Positions 42,248 to 55,044 of a DNA stretch of 64,000 nucleotides are shown piece by piece; position 1 is the stretch's first letter; the number at the start of each line of letters is the position of its first letter. A program made the position numbers and the translations under genes. Origin of the DNA: Tuctoria greenei (Eukaryota > Streptophyta > Magnoliopsida > Poales > Poaceae); contig JAYESD010000001.1 in the NCBI GenBank assembly GCA_036927565.1, positions 290,357,560 to 290,421,559 of the forward strand, given 5' to 3'. The notes beneath the pieces were generated by a model. It had not been told where the DNA came from. It did no database searches and worked only from the letters and a program-made list of their open reading frames with translations.

Positions 42248-44822
42248 GGAAATCATCTAAACCGAGCAAACTAAAACTAAGCAGCTAAGCAAATAGGGTA
42301 TAGTGCAGCTGCAACACTCCACAAGCAAAGGTGACAGTAGACACGGCCTAGAACTCCGCATTATCATCGTTAAACTCCCAATCCTGACCTGCAACTGTTG
42401 GTGGGAGAATTGCAAGGGTGAGTACATGTCGTACTCAGCAAGTGTGGAAAGTATGACATGTAGCTGATTCAAATGATGACAATAATAATGGCTAAGTGCT
42501 GAAAAGTACGTTAAAACAAGTAAAAAGCATTATACTATGTCTATGTGAGATAATCCCGTCATATCCATTGTAATTACATAATATGAAATCATATCCAATT
42601 ATTGCTATCATCATCATTATCCATGTCCAGTTGCCATAACTCAAATTCATATCCATAAACATAAGCCATAAACCATCCATAACCATTACCAAACCATAAC
42701 CATCCCAAATCCCAAGTACCCTCTAATCATGGAAGTTGTCCAGGTACTCTTAACCGGGAGCATGGCTATCATGATAGTTTTATTAGACTCTGCAGATTTG
42801 TACCACTTTACCCACGTTTTTATGATTTCATCACCCGTCGGCGACTGAAGAACCTCCCTTATGCCAATTACACTTCCTTTGGTGTATGGCCAAGAGATCA
42901 CAAAATAGCATTTACAAAGGGATTACTAGCCTATTTAGACCCCACTAAGGTTTCACCGGTGGCGATGTCTCCCATAGAGCACATCTTCAACCAAGGGCCC
43001 CCTCTTGAGCCATTCGAATCCTAGGGTAGTCCCACCAATCATCAACAAACCAAATCTGACTACCCCTTCCCAGAGCATCCTTAATGGTCCAAACAGCACT
43101 AGCAAAGCCCTAATTAATCAGCTACTCTGCACCCATACTTGGCCTCGTGGTGGCACCATAGTCTTGGCTTATTCTCGCATGAACCGATCCTTAGATCTAA
43201 AGCAAGCAAACCACTGTAACATCCGACCCATCCACATACCAGGCTTGCTTAGATCACCCATTACCATTTCATATTAACCAGTTCATATTAACCATAATCT
43301 CATCAATGTATAATTAATAATATAGTTGTTTTCCCAACCCAATTACTTAAGCGAAGCAAAAAGGTAAACAACCCTTCCCGACTCTCTACCATGAATTCCA
43401 GGTGACAAGGGTGGTTAAACAAATCTAATAAACTTCCTACCATAGGGTTCCCATCAAATTGACACAAGCATGCAGTTTTGAAAACAGAACATTTATTGTC
43501 AAAACAGGATCAATATGATCAAGGACACTTGCCTTGCTCTTGGGATTGGTTCGGGTCAAAGCCTTCAAACTCATGGTGATGGAGGTCCTCCGCAACGCTC
43601 TCTAGCGTAAATCCATCTAAACCGCGCAACAAACATACAAGAAAAGAACTACAATCGATAGATGCACATATGTTACTCAATATGACATGATATGCATGAT
43701 TAATGCAATTGTGAAGTGAAACTAGTTAATAAGTTGTTAATGATGTTTATTAATCAATTACAATGGTTATTAAGAAGTCTACACAGGTTTGGAGTTGATT
43801 CGATCTAATTTTAGAATTAATTCAACAATATTTAACTAGGAAAATTGGATTAGTTCGCTAGGGACCGGACTAGTCCGCACTTCGCAGAACAGCGATCTAG
43901 GGTTTTCTAGATTAACATAAATTTGGACATTTGGGGTTGAATTCACAAAAGGAAAACATAATAGAAGGTATACCAGGTGTCTAAGACTCCAAACAATCAA
44001 GGGTTTCGGAGGCAACACTTGGATATTGACGATATAGGGTTGATGAAGAACTTGATGGTGAATTGTTGACGAAGAACGCAAAGTTGATAGAGATCTTGAT
44101 CCTCTTACGTTTCCTCCTCTTCTTTTTCTTGGTCTAGATCTCCTTCTCCCTCCTTGGTGGCGGCTATCCACGAGCTAGGGTTTGGGTGAGGTAAAAGTGG
44201 CAAATAGATGTCAAGCCAAGGGGTGGGTTGTTTATATAGAGGTGGAGGCTAGGATTGGACGGATTTCGAGTTTGGGGGTGAGTAGGGGTCGGTTTTAGGG
44301 TCCCACATGGGCTCTAAAAGAGTTAGGCACGACGTCCCTTGGCCCACTTAAGGTAAAAACCGAAAACAAGTCATGAAACAAAATATCAACTCCGAGTCAC
44401 GATTTATCGAACAAGTCCGAACTTGGTCAGGGGAAAATCAGACAAGTTTGGCCAAAACCGGGCAAGTCCGATTTTAGTCAGAGGAAAAGCGGACAAGTCC
44501 GCTGGAACATCAGACAAGTCCAGGGACTTAGTGAAATTATAAGCAATTTGGGATACCGGACTAGTCCGCTATGGGCCAGACAAGTCCGAAAATGTTCAGA
44601 GGGAAAAAATAGACTAGTCCGCAGCAAAATGGACAAGCCCGATCGAAGTCAGAGAAATCAGACTAGTTCGCACCAAAAATAGACTAGTCTGCACTTCCCA
44701 GAATTCTTAAGTGTGGTTTTTGTTTCTAATTCAGTTTAAACTTGTTCCTTTTTATGTTGCTCAATGTTAAACATATTTAATGATGGATGCAGGGCATGAT
44801 GCATGAAAATGAGGGTGTTACA
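42248..44822 (-). repeat. 5' LTR of element B, right part
   Basis: Resumes after element C with 'ggaaatcatctaaa' and runs to GTGTTACA (44822). TATA box at 44231-44238. Palindromic boxes at 44400-44700 upstream of it and at 43850-43880 on the transcribed side. With 29129-29332 it makes one LTR of about 2.78 kb. Confidence 0.92.
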
Positions 44823-45604
44823 TCCTCTTTCATTTCCTCCTCTTCTTTTTCTTGCTTGGGATCTCCTTCTCTCTCCTTGATGGTGACTCTCCGTGAACTA
44901 GGGTTTGGGTGGACTCTCAATTGAGGCAAAAGGATGTAAAGTCAAGGGGTGGGGTTGTTTATATAGAGGTGGAGGCTAGGGTTTGATGGAACTCGAATTT
45001 GGGAGGGGTTAGAGGCTGGTGTGGGGTCCCACATGGGCTCCAAAAAGAGTTAGACACGACGTCCTTAGGCCCACTTAAGGTAGAACCCAAAAACAAATCG
45101 TGGAACAAAAGATCAACTTGGAGTCGCGATTTATCGGACAAGTCCGAAGATTGACAGAGGTGAAAATGGACAAGTCCGGACTATATCGGACAAGTTCGAA
45201 CTTGGTCAGAGGGAAATCGGACAAGTCTGGCCAAAACCGGACAAGTCTGATTTTAGTCAGAAGAAAAACGGACAAGTCCGCTAGAATACCGGACAAGTCC
45301 AGGGACTTAGCAAAATTTCAAGGATTCCTAGAATACCGGACTAATCCGCAATGGACCGAATAAGTGTGAAAGTGTCCAGAGGCAAAAACCGGAATAGTCC
45401 GCACAAAAATGGACATGTCTCAGCGAGGTTAGAGAGAAATCGGACTAGTCTGCACCAGAATCGGACTAGTCCGCACTTCTGAGAACTTTTGAGTGCGGTT
45501 TTGCTCTAAATTCATTTTTAAACTCATTCCTTTTTATGTGGATTAATGTTAGACATGTATATGAACTTATGCAATGCATGATGCATGAAAATGAGGGTAT
45601 TACA
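44823..45604 (-). repeat. Solo LTR A, right part
   Basis: Starts with the TCCTC duplication left by B (44823-44827) and ends GTATTACA (45604), followed by GGGAA (45605-45609). Holds the TATA box (44958-44965) and about 14 palindromic boxes or near copies at 45130-45475. Confidence 0.92.
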
Positions 45605-46380
45605 GGGAATGAGTTTGTACTGGCCAATTACTTCCCCGTAGCTTTGACCGAAACTGCCCAGTCATGGTTTATAAGCCTTCCCCCCAACTCCATCTACATC
45701 TGGGAAGAGCTATGCCGCTAGTTCACTGTGAACTTTGAGAGTTCATACACTCGCCCGGGCAGTGAACTGGATCTCTTTGCCGTACGACGAAATCCGAGAG
45801 AATCAATGCGCTCCTTCATCTAGCGGTTCTCCTAGGTTGAACACTATCCCTTCTATCTTCAATGCCTTCGTTGTTGTAGCATTCCCACAGGGCGTTAGAG
45901 ACAAGAAGATGTTGGAGAAGCTAGCCACCCTGAATGTCCACGACGTTACGGAGCTCTTCAGCCTGGCAGGCAAATGTGCCAGAGCTGTTGAAGGGCGTGA
46001 CTCGCACTCCAAGCCAGCTACAGAGGTAGTTCTAAAATCTGCTTCCAAAGCCGGAACCACTGCCCAAGGCAGTGGTAAAAAGAAGAATAATAAGGCAGGT
46101 GGCAAAACAATCCATCAACAATTGTAGCCGCGGCAGTTCCAGGAGGTCGGGGGCCACACTCCGACAAGCGTCCACAACCATCATTTGAGGACGACAATAA
46201 CAAGATGCGGTGCCTGATCCACAAAACGTCGGATCACAATATTGAGGACTGCCGCAAAGTCAAGAGGCTGGCTGAGTCTGCCCAGCACAAGCGTCGAGAT
46301 GACGCACTTTTCCGCTAATGGGAAGGCAAAAAGAAGGTTGACAAAGCTCCATCGGAGTAGGAGCTAGGCTTCCAATACGC
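45605..46380 (+). pseudogene. gag: gag of element E, C-terminal half
   Basis: GNEFVLANYFPVALTETAQS, WFISLPPNSIYIWEELCR, a stop, then FTVNFESSYTR. Frameshifts near 45735 and 45840 lead to FPQGVRDKKMLEKLATLNVH, VTELFSLAGKCARAVEGRD and a Lys/Gly-rich linker. After a stop near 46125 the knuckle CLIHKTSDHNIEDC follows. It joins directly to the N-terminal half at 19431 once the nest is removed. Confidence 0.85.
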
Positions 46381-46387
46381 CAATAAG

Positions 46388-47014
46388 GTGTTGAAGGCGT
46401 TCTACAGCAACGTTGACAACTCCGACACTAGCTCCAAGAATGAGCGGAGGAGGACTCTCCATATAATGTATGCAAGGTCGTGGGACATTACTTCCCAGCG
46501 TGTGGTGAAAACTCTGCGTCAGGATGTAGCTTCTATAGCTCCCACTATCAAGGCGAAGCCACATCAGAAGTGGATGTATACTCTGATCACCTTTGATGCC
46601 TCCGACTTCCCCAAGAACATGGCGGGAGTTGGGAAACTTTCGCTGATAGTGTCCTTGACTATCAACAACCTCCAGCTCTTCCATGTCCTAGTTGATGGCG
46701 GGGCGGCTCTCAACCTCATCAGCTTCGCTGCCTTCAAGAATCTGCAGGTCCCCATGTGGAACCTTAAGCCCTCGTGCCCATTCTTCGGAGTGGGTCTGAG
46801 AGCTATCACTCCGTTCAGTTGTGTCTCTCTCTTGGTAACATTCGGGACCCATGAGAACTACCGATCGGAGAAGTTTATCTTTGACGTGGCGGAGATCAGT
46901 CTTTCCTTCAATGCCATCCTTGGTCGACCGGCTCTATACCGGTTCATGGCAGTAGCCAACTACGGCCACTTGGTGTTGAAGATCCCAACTCCGACGGGAA
47001 CCCTCTGGATCTGA
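46388..47014 (+). pseudogene. PR: Aspartic protease region of element E
   Basis: 208 open codons, the best kept Tat protease here. HQKWMYTLITFDASDFPK, GKLSLIVSLTINNLQLFHVL, active site VDGGAALNLISF with the catalytic Asp present, FFGVGLRAITPFSCVSL, FDVAEISLSFNAILGRPALY, FMAVANYGHLVLKIPTPTG. A TGA at 47012-47014 ends it before the RT linker. Confidence 0.87.
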
Positions 47015-47039
47015 GGGGACCATACTGCCAGAGTCACAG

Positions 47040-48270
47040 CATTAGAGAAGCTTCATGCGCTAGCTGTTGCGCAAGAATATGATTCCAGCAAGGAGCAACT
47101 TGCTCAACAACCTCCGAGCTCGCACCAGCATGGCTCAACCTCTGCATCCCGTGTGTAGCCAAGCGGCAACAATGATGTTCCCGTCAAAGTTGTCCAAATC
47201 GGTTCTGACGTCGCCCAAACCACTCGCATTTCGAGAGGTCTAGGTAACAAATACGAACTCGCGCTCATCACTTTCCTCCAGTCTAATGTTGACGTGTTTG
47301 CATGGCAACCGTCACAAATGCCTGGGATCCCAAAGATGTCATCAACCACCATCTGAAGATCTACTCTGATGCACGGGCAATACAACAGAAGCCCAGAAGT
47401 AGTCCATCGAGCGGCAAAACTTCATATGTGAAGAAATCAAGAAGCTGCATGATGCTAGATTCATTCAGGAAGTACATCATCCGCAGTGGATGGCAAACCC
47501 AGTCGTCATACCCAAGGACGGCGGGAAGCTTTAGATGTGCATCGACTACACCACTCTTAATAAGGCATGTCCAAAAGACCCTTTTCCACTTCCAAGAATA
47601 GATCGGATAGTGGATTTTACTTCTCGCTATGAATTATTATGCTTCCTGGATGCGTATTCTGGTTTTCATCAAATACCTATGGCTAAGGAAGATGAAGAAC
47701 ATACAGCCTTTATCACAGTAGATGGTCAGTACTGCTACACTCCTATGCCTTACGGTCTCAAGAATGCTCTCTCAACTTTTGTGCGAGCAATGCATAAAAC
47801 TTTTGGGGAGCTTATCTGGACCTATTGGAAGTCCATGTCAATGACATCATTGTCAAAGTCAAGACCAAAGATTCACTATTGGACAATCTACAGCCTGTCT
47901 TTGACAAGCTGCGCATGACGCGCACGAAGCTAAACCCTGAAAAGAGTGCCTTCAGGGTTTCCTCTAGAAAGCTTCTTGGATTCCTGGTGACCCGCCGAGG
48001 AATTGAAGAAAATCAAGAGAAGATAAAATCCATTGAAGCAATGCGGCCTCCGGCCCACATCAAAGATGTCCAGAAGCTTACTAGGTGTCTAGCCTCACTC
48101 AGCCGGCTTATCCCTAGGCTAGTTGACCGAGCACTCCCTTTCTTCAAGCTTTTGAGGAAGTCCAGACCTTTCAACTGGTCCGAAGAAGCAGAGAAGGTGT
48201 TATAGGATCTTAAGCAGTCCCTCACTACACTACCCATCATGGTAGCTTTGGAATCTGGTTAGCCTCTTCT
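47040..48270 (+). pseudogene. RT: Reverse transcriptase of element E
   Basis: Linker 47040-47530 in broken frames, then CIDYTTLNKACPKDPFPLP, LLCFLDAYSGFHQIPMAKED, TPMPYGLKNALSTFVRAMHK and a frameshift near 47820. The catalytic box is VEVHVNDIIVKVKTKD: YVDD has become HVND, so one catalytic Asp is Asn. LNPEKSAFRVSSRKLLGFLV, KLTRCLASLSRLIPRLVDR, FFKLLRKSRPFNWSEEAEKV and a stop at 48203 follow. Inactive. Confidence 0.87.
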
Positions 48271-48357
48271 ACTTTACATTGCTACAAAGACGGAAGTTTT
48301 CACCATGGTCTTGGTCGCGGAAGGCTAGAAGCTGCCCCGAGTTCTTCCTCACAAAGG

Positions 48358-48600
48358 TTCGAACCCCTCTGGGAGGGTCCGAGGCCACCTGAAGGAAATC
48401 AAGGCGAGTTTGGGTCCCAGCCGCCAGACACTGAAGAAGGTCCTGAAGGCCACGGGCCTCCGGACGTTCATCTACAAGAAGACATGTCGGACCCCTCCAG
48501 GAAGGTCCCGACTACTCACAAAGAAGAAGATGTGGACCCCTCTGGGAGGGTCTGGGTGGATGGAGAAGATGGGTTTGACCCCTTCGGGAGGGTCCGGACT
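48358..48600 (+). repeat. In-frame palindromic GGACCCCTCC boxes, element E
   Basis: Four boxes at 48358-48383, 48488-48511, 48532-48555 and 48573-48598, for example 'ggacccctctgggagggtct' (48534-48553). They encode DPSRKV, DPSGRVWV and DPFGRVRT. Same location between RT and RNase H as in C and D, with different spacing. Confidence 0.8.
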
Positions 48601-49495
48601 GTCCGGCGACCTGTCTACTTCATTAGCAAGGCCCTCCATGACGTCGAGACGAAATACCTTGAAGTGCATAAGCTGCTATACGCAGTTCTTATTGCATCAA
48701 GGAAATTGTGCCACTACTTCCAAGCTAACAAGATCATAGTGATAACCTCTTAGCCACTACGGGCTATACTTCATAATCCAAACTCAACGGGAAATATCTC
48801 CAAGTGGGATACATAGCTTCCGGGTTCGAGCTTGACTTCCTGCCTCGACGCGCCATCAAGAGTCAGGCGCTAGCAGACTTTGTCGCGGATCGTACTCCAT
48901 CCCCATCTGGTCTGGGAGCTCTTGACGTTGAAATGCCATAACCTAAGGTCTCAGTCTTCACCAAGCCTCACTGGACCCTCTTCTTTGATGGCTCTGTGCA
49001 GAAGCAGGGGGCCAGAGCTGGAACTCTACTTCTCGCATCGACTGGGGAGCAAGTCAAGTACATGGTCCGCCTTGACTTCAAGGCGACGAAAAACATATTG
49101 AAATATGAAGCTCTCATCTTCGGACTGAAGACTGGGCTATACTTTGGCATCCAACAACCGTTGGTCAAAGAGGATTGGCAACTTATCATCAAACAAGTCA
49201 AAGGTGAATGTTGTTGGAATGATCCTCAACTAGCAGCGTATCTTCTTCAAGTCCAGAAGCCGCACAAGGAATTCCAAGTCCTGGACCTATGCCATGTCCA
49301 GCATGCCAGCAATGCTGAAGCTCACGACCTCTCAACGAAAGCTTCAACCGGGGGTCTAGCACCCGACGGAGTTTTTAAGAGAAGATTACCAGCACCTTCC
49401 GCCCAGCATGCCGAACTGGGTGAAGGGGGCAAGACCAGCACCTCGAAGTTGGCAGTTCGGTGGCCCTGTTACCACGGCACCCACCAAGGATCGTA
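48600..49495 (+). pseudogene. RNase H region of element E
   Basis: RRPVYFISKALHDVETKYLE, LLYAVLIASRKLCHYFQ, stop, broken to about 48900, then LFFDGSVQKQGARAGTLLLA (Asp present), LDFKATKNILKYEALIFGLK (Glu present), VKEDWQLIIKQVKGE (Gly-Asp-Ser changed to Glu-Asp-Trp) and SNAEAHDLSTKAST. Ends in the linker leading to integrase. Confidence 0.8.
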
Positions 49496-49639
49496 GGCAT
49501 CACAGGATGCTTCGAGCAACCAGGTGCGCAAGATCCAGAAGCTCAAGTTATTCCCGATGCATAGATCTCGAAGGTCCACGACTACTTGAAAGAAAACATC
49601 CTTCCTGAAGAAATGTGTCCGCTGAACGAATTGTCTGGA

Positions 49640-50710
49640 TGGGTAAGAGATACATATTGGTAGAAGGGTATCTCTACTGATGTGGCGTCAATGGCATCCT
49701 ATTGCGGTGTGTATCTCGATAAGACGGCTGCGAGCTCCTTGCGAATATCCATGGAGGCGATGTGGGAATCATGCTTCATCCCGCACGATGGTCGGTAAGG
49801 CCTTTCAGCATGGTTTTTACTGGCCTATAGCTCTCTAGGATGCAGTTGAGCTAGTCAAGAGATGTGAGGCGTGCCAGTTTCGTGCCAAGCGGATCCACAC
49901 ACCAGCGCAATCGCTGCAAAGGATTCCTCCCTCATGGTCATTCGCTGTGTGGAGGATGGATATTCTTGGACCTTTTCCCAAAGTCATCAGTGCGTATCGG
50001 TTTCTCTATGTCGACATCGACAAGTTCACGAAGTGGCCGAAAGCAACTCCATAGTGACTATCAATAAAAATCCGTGATAAAATTCTTGAAGTCCATAGTC
50101 TGCAGATTTGGAGTCTCGAACAGAGTCATTACTAACAATGGGATCCAATCCACAAGTGCAGACTTCCAAGAATATTGCGAAGACCTAAGAATCAACGTCA
50201 GCTATGCATCAGTAGTGCACCGAGCAAGCAATTGTCAGGCCGAGAGAGCAAATGTTGAGGAGCTTCCTTCTGCACTGTGGGCAAGCCGTACAACACCCAA
50301 CCAGGCTACATGAGAGACACCCTTCTTCTTGGTGTACGGAGTGGAAGTTGTTCTCCCTCCAGAAGTCACCATGGGGTGTCTCTGAGTCTGGACCTACGAC
50401 GAAGCCGCGCAGGACCAGCTTCGGTGTGATGATCTAGACCTTGTTGATGAGGCAAGGTGCCAAGCAGCTGTTCGAAATGCGCAGTATATCCAAGCCCTGG
50501 TGCTATCAACAAAGGCATGTGCATAATCGACAGCTTGAAAAAGGTGATCTGGTGTTGCGGCACATACTTTCTCGAGAAAAACTGAGCAAGCTCTCCCCCA
50601 ACTGGGAAGGTCTCTTCTGAGTCACAAAAGTTTTCTGCCCCGGATGCGTTTGTTTGCCAACAGAGGATGGGACACTGCTTCCCAACCCCTAGAATATAGA
50701 GCACCTCCGA
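49640..50710 (+). pseudogene. int: Integrase of element E, internally deleted
   Basis: Very broken. The zinc region is seen as KRCEACQFRAKRIHTPA-like sequence at 49855-49910, followed by a core start with W-x-MDILGPFPKV at about 49960 and SNRVITNNGIQSTSADFQEY (second Asp is Asn). HRASNCQAERANVEELPSAL follows: about 25 residues between the catalytic Glu and the EELPS motif are missing compared with D. The C-terminal part continues in fragments to about 50700. Confidence 0.8.
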
Positions 50711-51145
50711 CAAATGAATTGCATGATCGTTCTGACAGCTCCAACACCTCTCAGGGGCCCACCGTCAATGTTTCTTAACGTTGATGGTGAGTGCCATCAG
50801 AGCATACAGATCCGACACCACCCAGAGGGCCCGCCATTGATGTTCTTCTCGTTGATAATGGGTGCAGTCGAAACATCAATTCCGGTGCTATCAGAGATCA
50901 AGCTCAGAACTCAAAGCTATCGCAAAAGCTCAGAGCTTGAAGTTACCACAAAAGCTTCAAGTCATCGCCAAGTACCCGATGGTACATGTCCTCAACTTGT
51001 TCAGTACATCTACCAGGGGGCCAATCAAGCTACAGCAATGATAAAAACGAAGACAAAATATTAAGTTCAGCAGAATTTCATTTATTCAAAGTTCCAAGTT
51101 TTTACAAGTTTGAGAATACAAAGGCATTCAGAGGATGAAGAGGTC
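50711..51145. other. Convergent spacer of element E
   Basis: Non-coding. Repeats 'gggcccaccgtcaatgttt' / 'cgttgatggtg' (50755-50795) and 'gggcccgccattgatgttc' / 'cgttgataatggg' (50827-50862) form imperfect hairpins like those in C and D. Confidence 0.6.
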
Positions 51146-53019
51146 TTATCTAGTCAGTGGAGTTGCGATGGAACCATGCAACAAACTTTTGGGTAGTGTC
51201 CTGCACCTGGCCTTGGCAGCTTCCTCCGTCACTTCGACAGGCCCTTCAAGCACCAGAGCTTGCGAGATAGAGGGGCCATGGCTCCGGAAACAAGTCAAAA
51301 CATATTCTTCTACTGACTTGGCCATGTTCCTCCCCTTTGTCTCAAGCTGGCTGCTAATGACATCTTCCAGCACTCCCAGCTTGGTTTCGGTGGAGTTTAG
51401 AGCTGCCAGGGCCTAGCCAATTTTAGGCTCCGGATCACTTGACCAGACTGGACTGAAGCCCAGGGGCACCACTGCATTCTATGCACGCCCAAAGAAATCC
51501 CAAATCTGTTGGGCTTCAAGTCTCCGTGTGGTATGCAGCTCCTCCAGAGACTTCCTGGCGGTTCTCAGCTCTGTGAAGCCTCCCTTTGTGAATACTTCGA
51601 CCTCCTTAGCATGTTGCTACATCCGCTCAGCCAGCTGCTTTTATTGGTCTGCAATTTGCTTCTCACGGAAGTTCAAGCGATCCTTCTTTGCCGCCAGGTT
51701 ATTCGCCTCCCCCTTCAACTCATCCTCTTTGGCAGAAATAGCAAGCTTCCACTTGGTGACTTCCTATCCCGCTTGCCATATATGTTGCTTCTCCTATTTA
51801 CAGCGGGATTTGAACAGATCAATGCAGAGAGCTAAATCTTTCTTGCCACGCTCGAGCTTCCGAGAGATCTTTGTGTCTCTCCTTTAAAGTTGTTGCTCCT
51901 TATTGTCAGCCGCCTCTTAGCATCGAAGGAGCTCCTACTTCAGCTGATTCAATTACTCGAAGCGGTCATTTGCTAGGTCATTAGCAGCCACCGCTTCATC
52001 ATAAATTTGATGAGTCTTCTCGTCCAGCGCTTTGATGGCAGCTTGTCTATCGTTCAGGAGCTCATCCATACACTGCATTTTTGTCTTCTTAGCCACAAGG
52101 CGGTCTCTCTCATAATCGAGGTGGCTTTGCGTCATCTTTGTCTTAAAATTGACAAGCTTTTGCCAGCGCCTCAGAGTTTCCCGCTCTGCCTCCAGAACAT
52201 TGTGTTTATGGTCGAAGCCTAGTTGGGCTTGGCGAAGACTAGAGCAGATGTTCTTTATTGAGAGGGATAGAGGGATCGGCTCCGGACCTTCTATTGGGTC
52301 CGTTTGTGCCTCAACGGCATCGAGGACAGTTGTTGGAGCCCATGACACGAGCATAGACTCAAGCATGTCTTCATCATTAGTTGCGCCTATCTCCGGGAGC
52401 TCGTCCTCCTGTGGCGCTAACTTTAGAATCTTCTAAAAGAAAGCTAGGCTACCTTCTGGCTAGGTCTACCATCTTAGAAAATTTCCTTCGCGCTTAGCTT
52501 AGTAAGATAGCTTGGTAAGCTAAGCAAGTCTGGTTATTCGGTTACGCTGCAGCAGCCAAAGTTCTTGGTAGCTCCGATGCAGTATCGAGTGTTGGCTCCC
52601 GCGCCATCGTGGCATCGGCTGGCAGCTCCGACATAGCAACGATCGCTGGCTCGGACACCATCGTGGCTTCAACCGACAGCTCCGGCACGGCGTCAGCCGC
52701 TGACTCTAGTGCTACTATGGTCTTAGTCGACACCTTTGGTGCTACTCCAGGACTTGTCGCCGGTTCCTGAGTTGGCTCTAGCACCATTGCCAGCTTCGAT
52801 ACTGGCGCGACTTCTTTTGCATGGTCCGGCACTACCGCAGCACCACTGGCTGCTGGTGCCAAAGTCATCCCAACATTAGTTGACTCCGGAATTGCCGCAG
52901 TATCTGTTGCAACCTCAGAAGAGGTCACGACAACTAGTGGATCGGCTGGTCTGGTGTCTTCAGCTGCAGCGCTGGCTTGAACCACCAGTGACACCCGAGT
53001 AGCGACTGGCCTCAAAGCT
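51146..53019 (-). pseudogene. Antisense gene of element E, exon 2
   Basis: From the acceptor at 53020: Ala/Val/Pro-rich low-complexity part (53019-52542) with repeats of the type SELPADATMAREPT. Stops follow, then IPLSLSIKNICSSLRQAQLG, FDHKHNVLEAERETLRRWQK and coiled coil (52366-51953). After further breaks the C-terminal end includes EYVLTCFRSHGPSISQALVL (51373-51146). Colinear with C and D but strongly diverged. Confidence 0.68.
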
Positions 53020-53085
53020 CTGGAAACAGAGGAATCAGCAAGAATCAAAGAATGAAGAAGTCAAGTTCCTAATGTCGATTTATAC
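53020..53085 (-). other. Candidate intron in the antisense gene of element E (66 nt)
   Basis: Minus strand: donor GTATAA starting at 53085, branch-like CTGAT, pyrimidine-rich CCTCTGTTTCCAG acceptor ending at 53020. Exon 1 ends after the second codon position and exon 2 starts at the third, so the frame is preserved, as in the candidate of C. Short for a plant intron. Confidence 0.55.
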
Positions 53086-54549
53086 TTGGGAGCTCGGCAG
53101 CTCTATTCGATGTGAAACTTATTCTTTGGGCGACCGGAGTCATGTGAACCCATTTTTGCCGGTGATGCAGATGCTCCGGATCTAGCTCTGGGAGTTCTCG
53201 AAGTGAACATCAGCTTCGCAGCAGTTGGGACCTCTGGAGTAGAAACTCCTATCACCAGAGGTGGTATTGAAGACTTTCTGGACCCAGTGCCCGCTGTTGG
53301 CATCAGGATCAAAGATGAAGATTTTTCAGACTCGGTGCTCGCCTTGGGAACCGGGGCCAAAGCTGAAGTCGTGGGAGGTATGACTACCACAGACTTCAAA
53401 GTTGGGTGAGACACCGACGATGACACTGCTTCCATCAGAGCAAGCCTGGCGCAGCTTGCATAAGCTCGCTCCAGCTTCCTCTTCCTACTCGCGGAATCGG
53501 CAGGCTCCTTCCCCTTGCTCCTGCTTGGGTCGAACCTCTTTTGTTGACTGGGGGCTGAAGCTTCAGAGGTGATAATTCCTCCAGAGGCATCACCCCTCTA
53601 TCGCATGGCGATGCCGATGTTATTTAGGGTCAACATTTCCTTCAGCAGGTGTCTTTTTATCTCTGGCATAGAAAACACCAGTTGGAACTCAGATGGAGGC
53701 ATGAGGTCGTCCCTGGAGAAGGAACCGCTATACAGCTCACCAGACTGAACAATAGAGCCTTCTCCTCCAAGTCAGTGCCCAAGCCAACTTCAATCCAGTT
53801 GAAGTCCATCTCTCTGCTGTAAGCCCAAGAAGGAAACTCCCTCTTCTTAAGAGGAGCCCAGTGTCAAGACAGGAAGTCACCGAGCACCATTAGTGAAGTC
53901 AAGCCTCCTTCGACCAGGTGCGAATCCTCGTCAGCACCGGGTTGTACTCTGTCGATAGGTCCGAAATGATCTCCCAGAAGTCGGTGTCTGTGGTGGGAAG
54001 TTCGGTTGACAGCTCCAAGCGGTCATGTTGGTCCGTTCGAATTATCACCCAATTGCTCTTTTAGGTCTCCCACTTCCCGGTGGAGAAGGAGCTGATATAC
54101 TTGTATGGAGCATTCCTGTGCCTCACGAAGTAGTAAGCTCTTATGAGTCTGGTACCTTTCCTAGTCGGTCGAAAAGTGAAGAAAGTCTTGAACAGCGGGA
54201 CGCAGGGTCTCACGCAAATCCACATCTCGCACAAGTGGATGAAGATCACCACCAGTAGGATTGAGTGAGGGTTGAGGTGTTGCAATTGAAGCCCGTACAC
54301 CTTCAGCAGCATCAGCAAGAAGGTGGAAAATGGCAGGACTACTCCAACCATGGCATACGTCGTGAAGAAGATGATGTCACAGGAGCTTTTGTTCATCAAG
54401 GGAAGGCTCATGCAGCGCATCGTGTTGTCAAAGGAAGGGCTTTGCCAGCCTATCAGCTTTCGGACTCTCACGATGTCCCCTTGCTCACAAGCTTGGAGGA
54501 GAGAAGGTCGGGTTCCATCACCGCAAAGTGGAGCAAAGGCGGAGAGCAT
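53086..54549 (-). pseudogene. Antisense gene of element E, exon 1 (Transposase_28-like domain)
   Basis: LIGWQSPSFDNTMRCMSLPL, TTYAMVGVVLPFSTFLLMLL, YGLQLQHLNPHSILLVVIFI, LCEMWICVRPCVPLFKTFF and YYFVRHRNAPYKYISSF are colinear with C. A stop at 54061 and frame changes follow, then a basic nuclear-type stretch and the Ser/Pro-rich tail (53435-53103). The tail ends FHIE and a stop where C has FRADW, just before the splice donor. The start is uncertain because a frameshift separates the likely ATG (about 54510) from the domain. Confidence 0.68.
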
Positions 54550-55044
54550 GATGCTGACAATAAATCAAAAAACTCTATGCACAAGAAAACATATTGAAGT
54601 GTAAGAGTTTCCTCATCCTCCAAAACTTCTCCCTTTATTAGCCTCTGCAACGCTTGGATGGCTACTGCACGCGGAGCACAATTACACACTGCATAGTTAC
54701 CTCGCCGATGATAAGGGGGCCGGGTCCACTTTGCCAAAAAAAGTCGCACCAGGTGAACGGTTCTCATGATGAGAAGCTGGGGGCCTAAGGAAGGCAGCCT
54801 GATAAGGCTACAAAGATTACGCTGGGAACCAATATGAAAATCATATTGGGAACTGGCGAACTTCAAGATGTGGGATCCGCACGCTGCGTATCACCGAACA
54901 AATCAAGAAGGGACACGTAGTGGTGGCACAGAAATGTGCCATCATTTCAACCGCCCATGTGAAAAGTCAAAGTAGCAACGCGAAAAGTGATGGTGGCCCC
55001 ACCTGCGAGATCGAAACCTCCCTCGAGGTGGGCCAAGGGGCCAC
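54550..55044. other. Spacer between antisense gene and 3' LTR, element E
   Basis: No conserved ORF. It ends with 'gggccaaggggccac' next to the LTR, the likely plus-strand primer region. Confidence 0.5.

Larger units (their letters stand above)
21462..44822 (-). mobile_element. Element B: structurally complete Tekay/Del-like Ty3/gypsy element, split by element C
   Basis: Minus strand. 3' LTR 21462-24301; internal region 24302-29128 with integrase/chromodomain, RNase H, RT, protease, gag and primer-binding site in order; 5' LTR 29129-29332 plus 42248-44822. Target duplication TCCTC on both sides (21457-21461, 44823-44827). Without C the element is about 10.4 kb. Chromodomain, FIDD-type RT and long LTRs point to a Tekay/Del-like chromovirus. 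Several key residues are lost, so it is probably inactive. Confidence 0.92.

Noticed and set aside
54468..54866. 132-codon minus-strand ORF upstream of the antisense exon in E
   Set aside because: Only its end (LLHFAVMEPD) matches the start region of the antisense gene of C. The rest is spacer.
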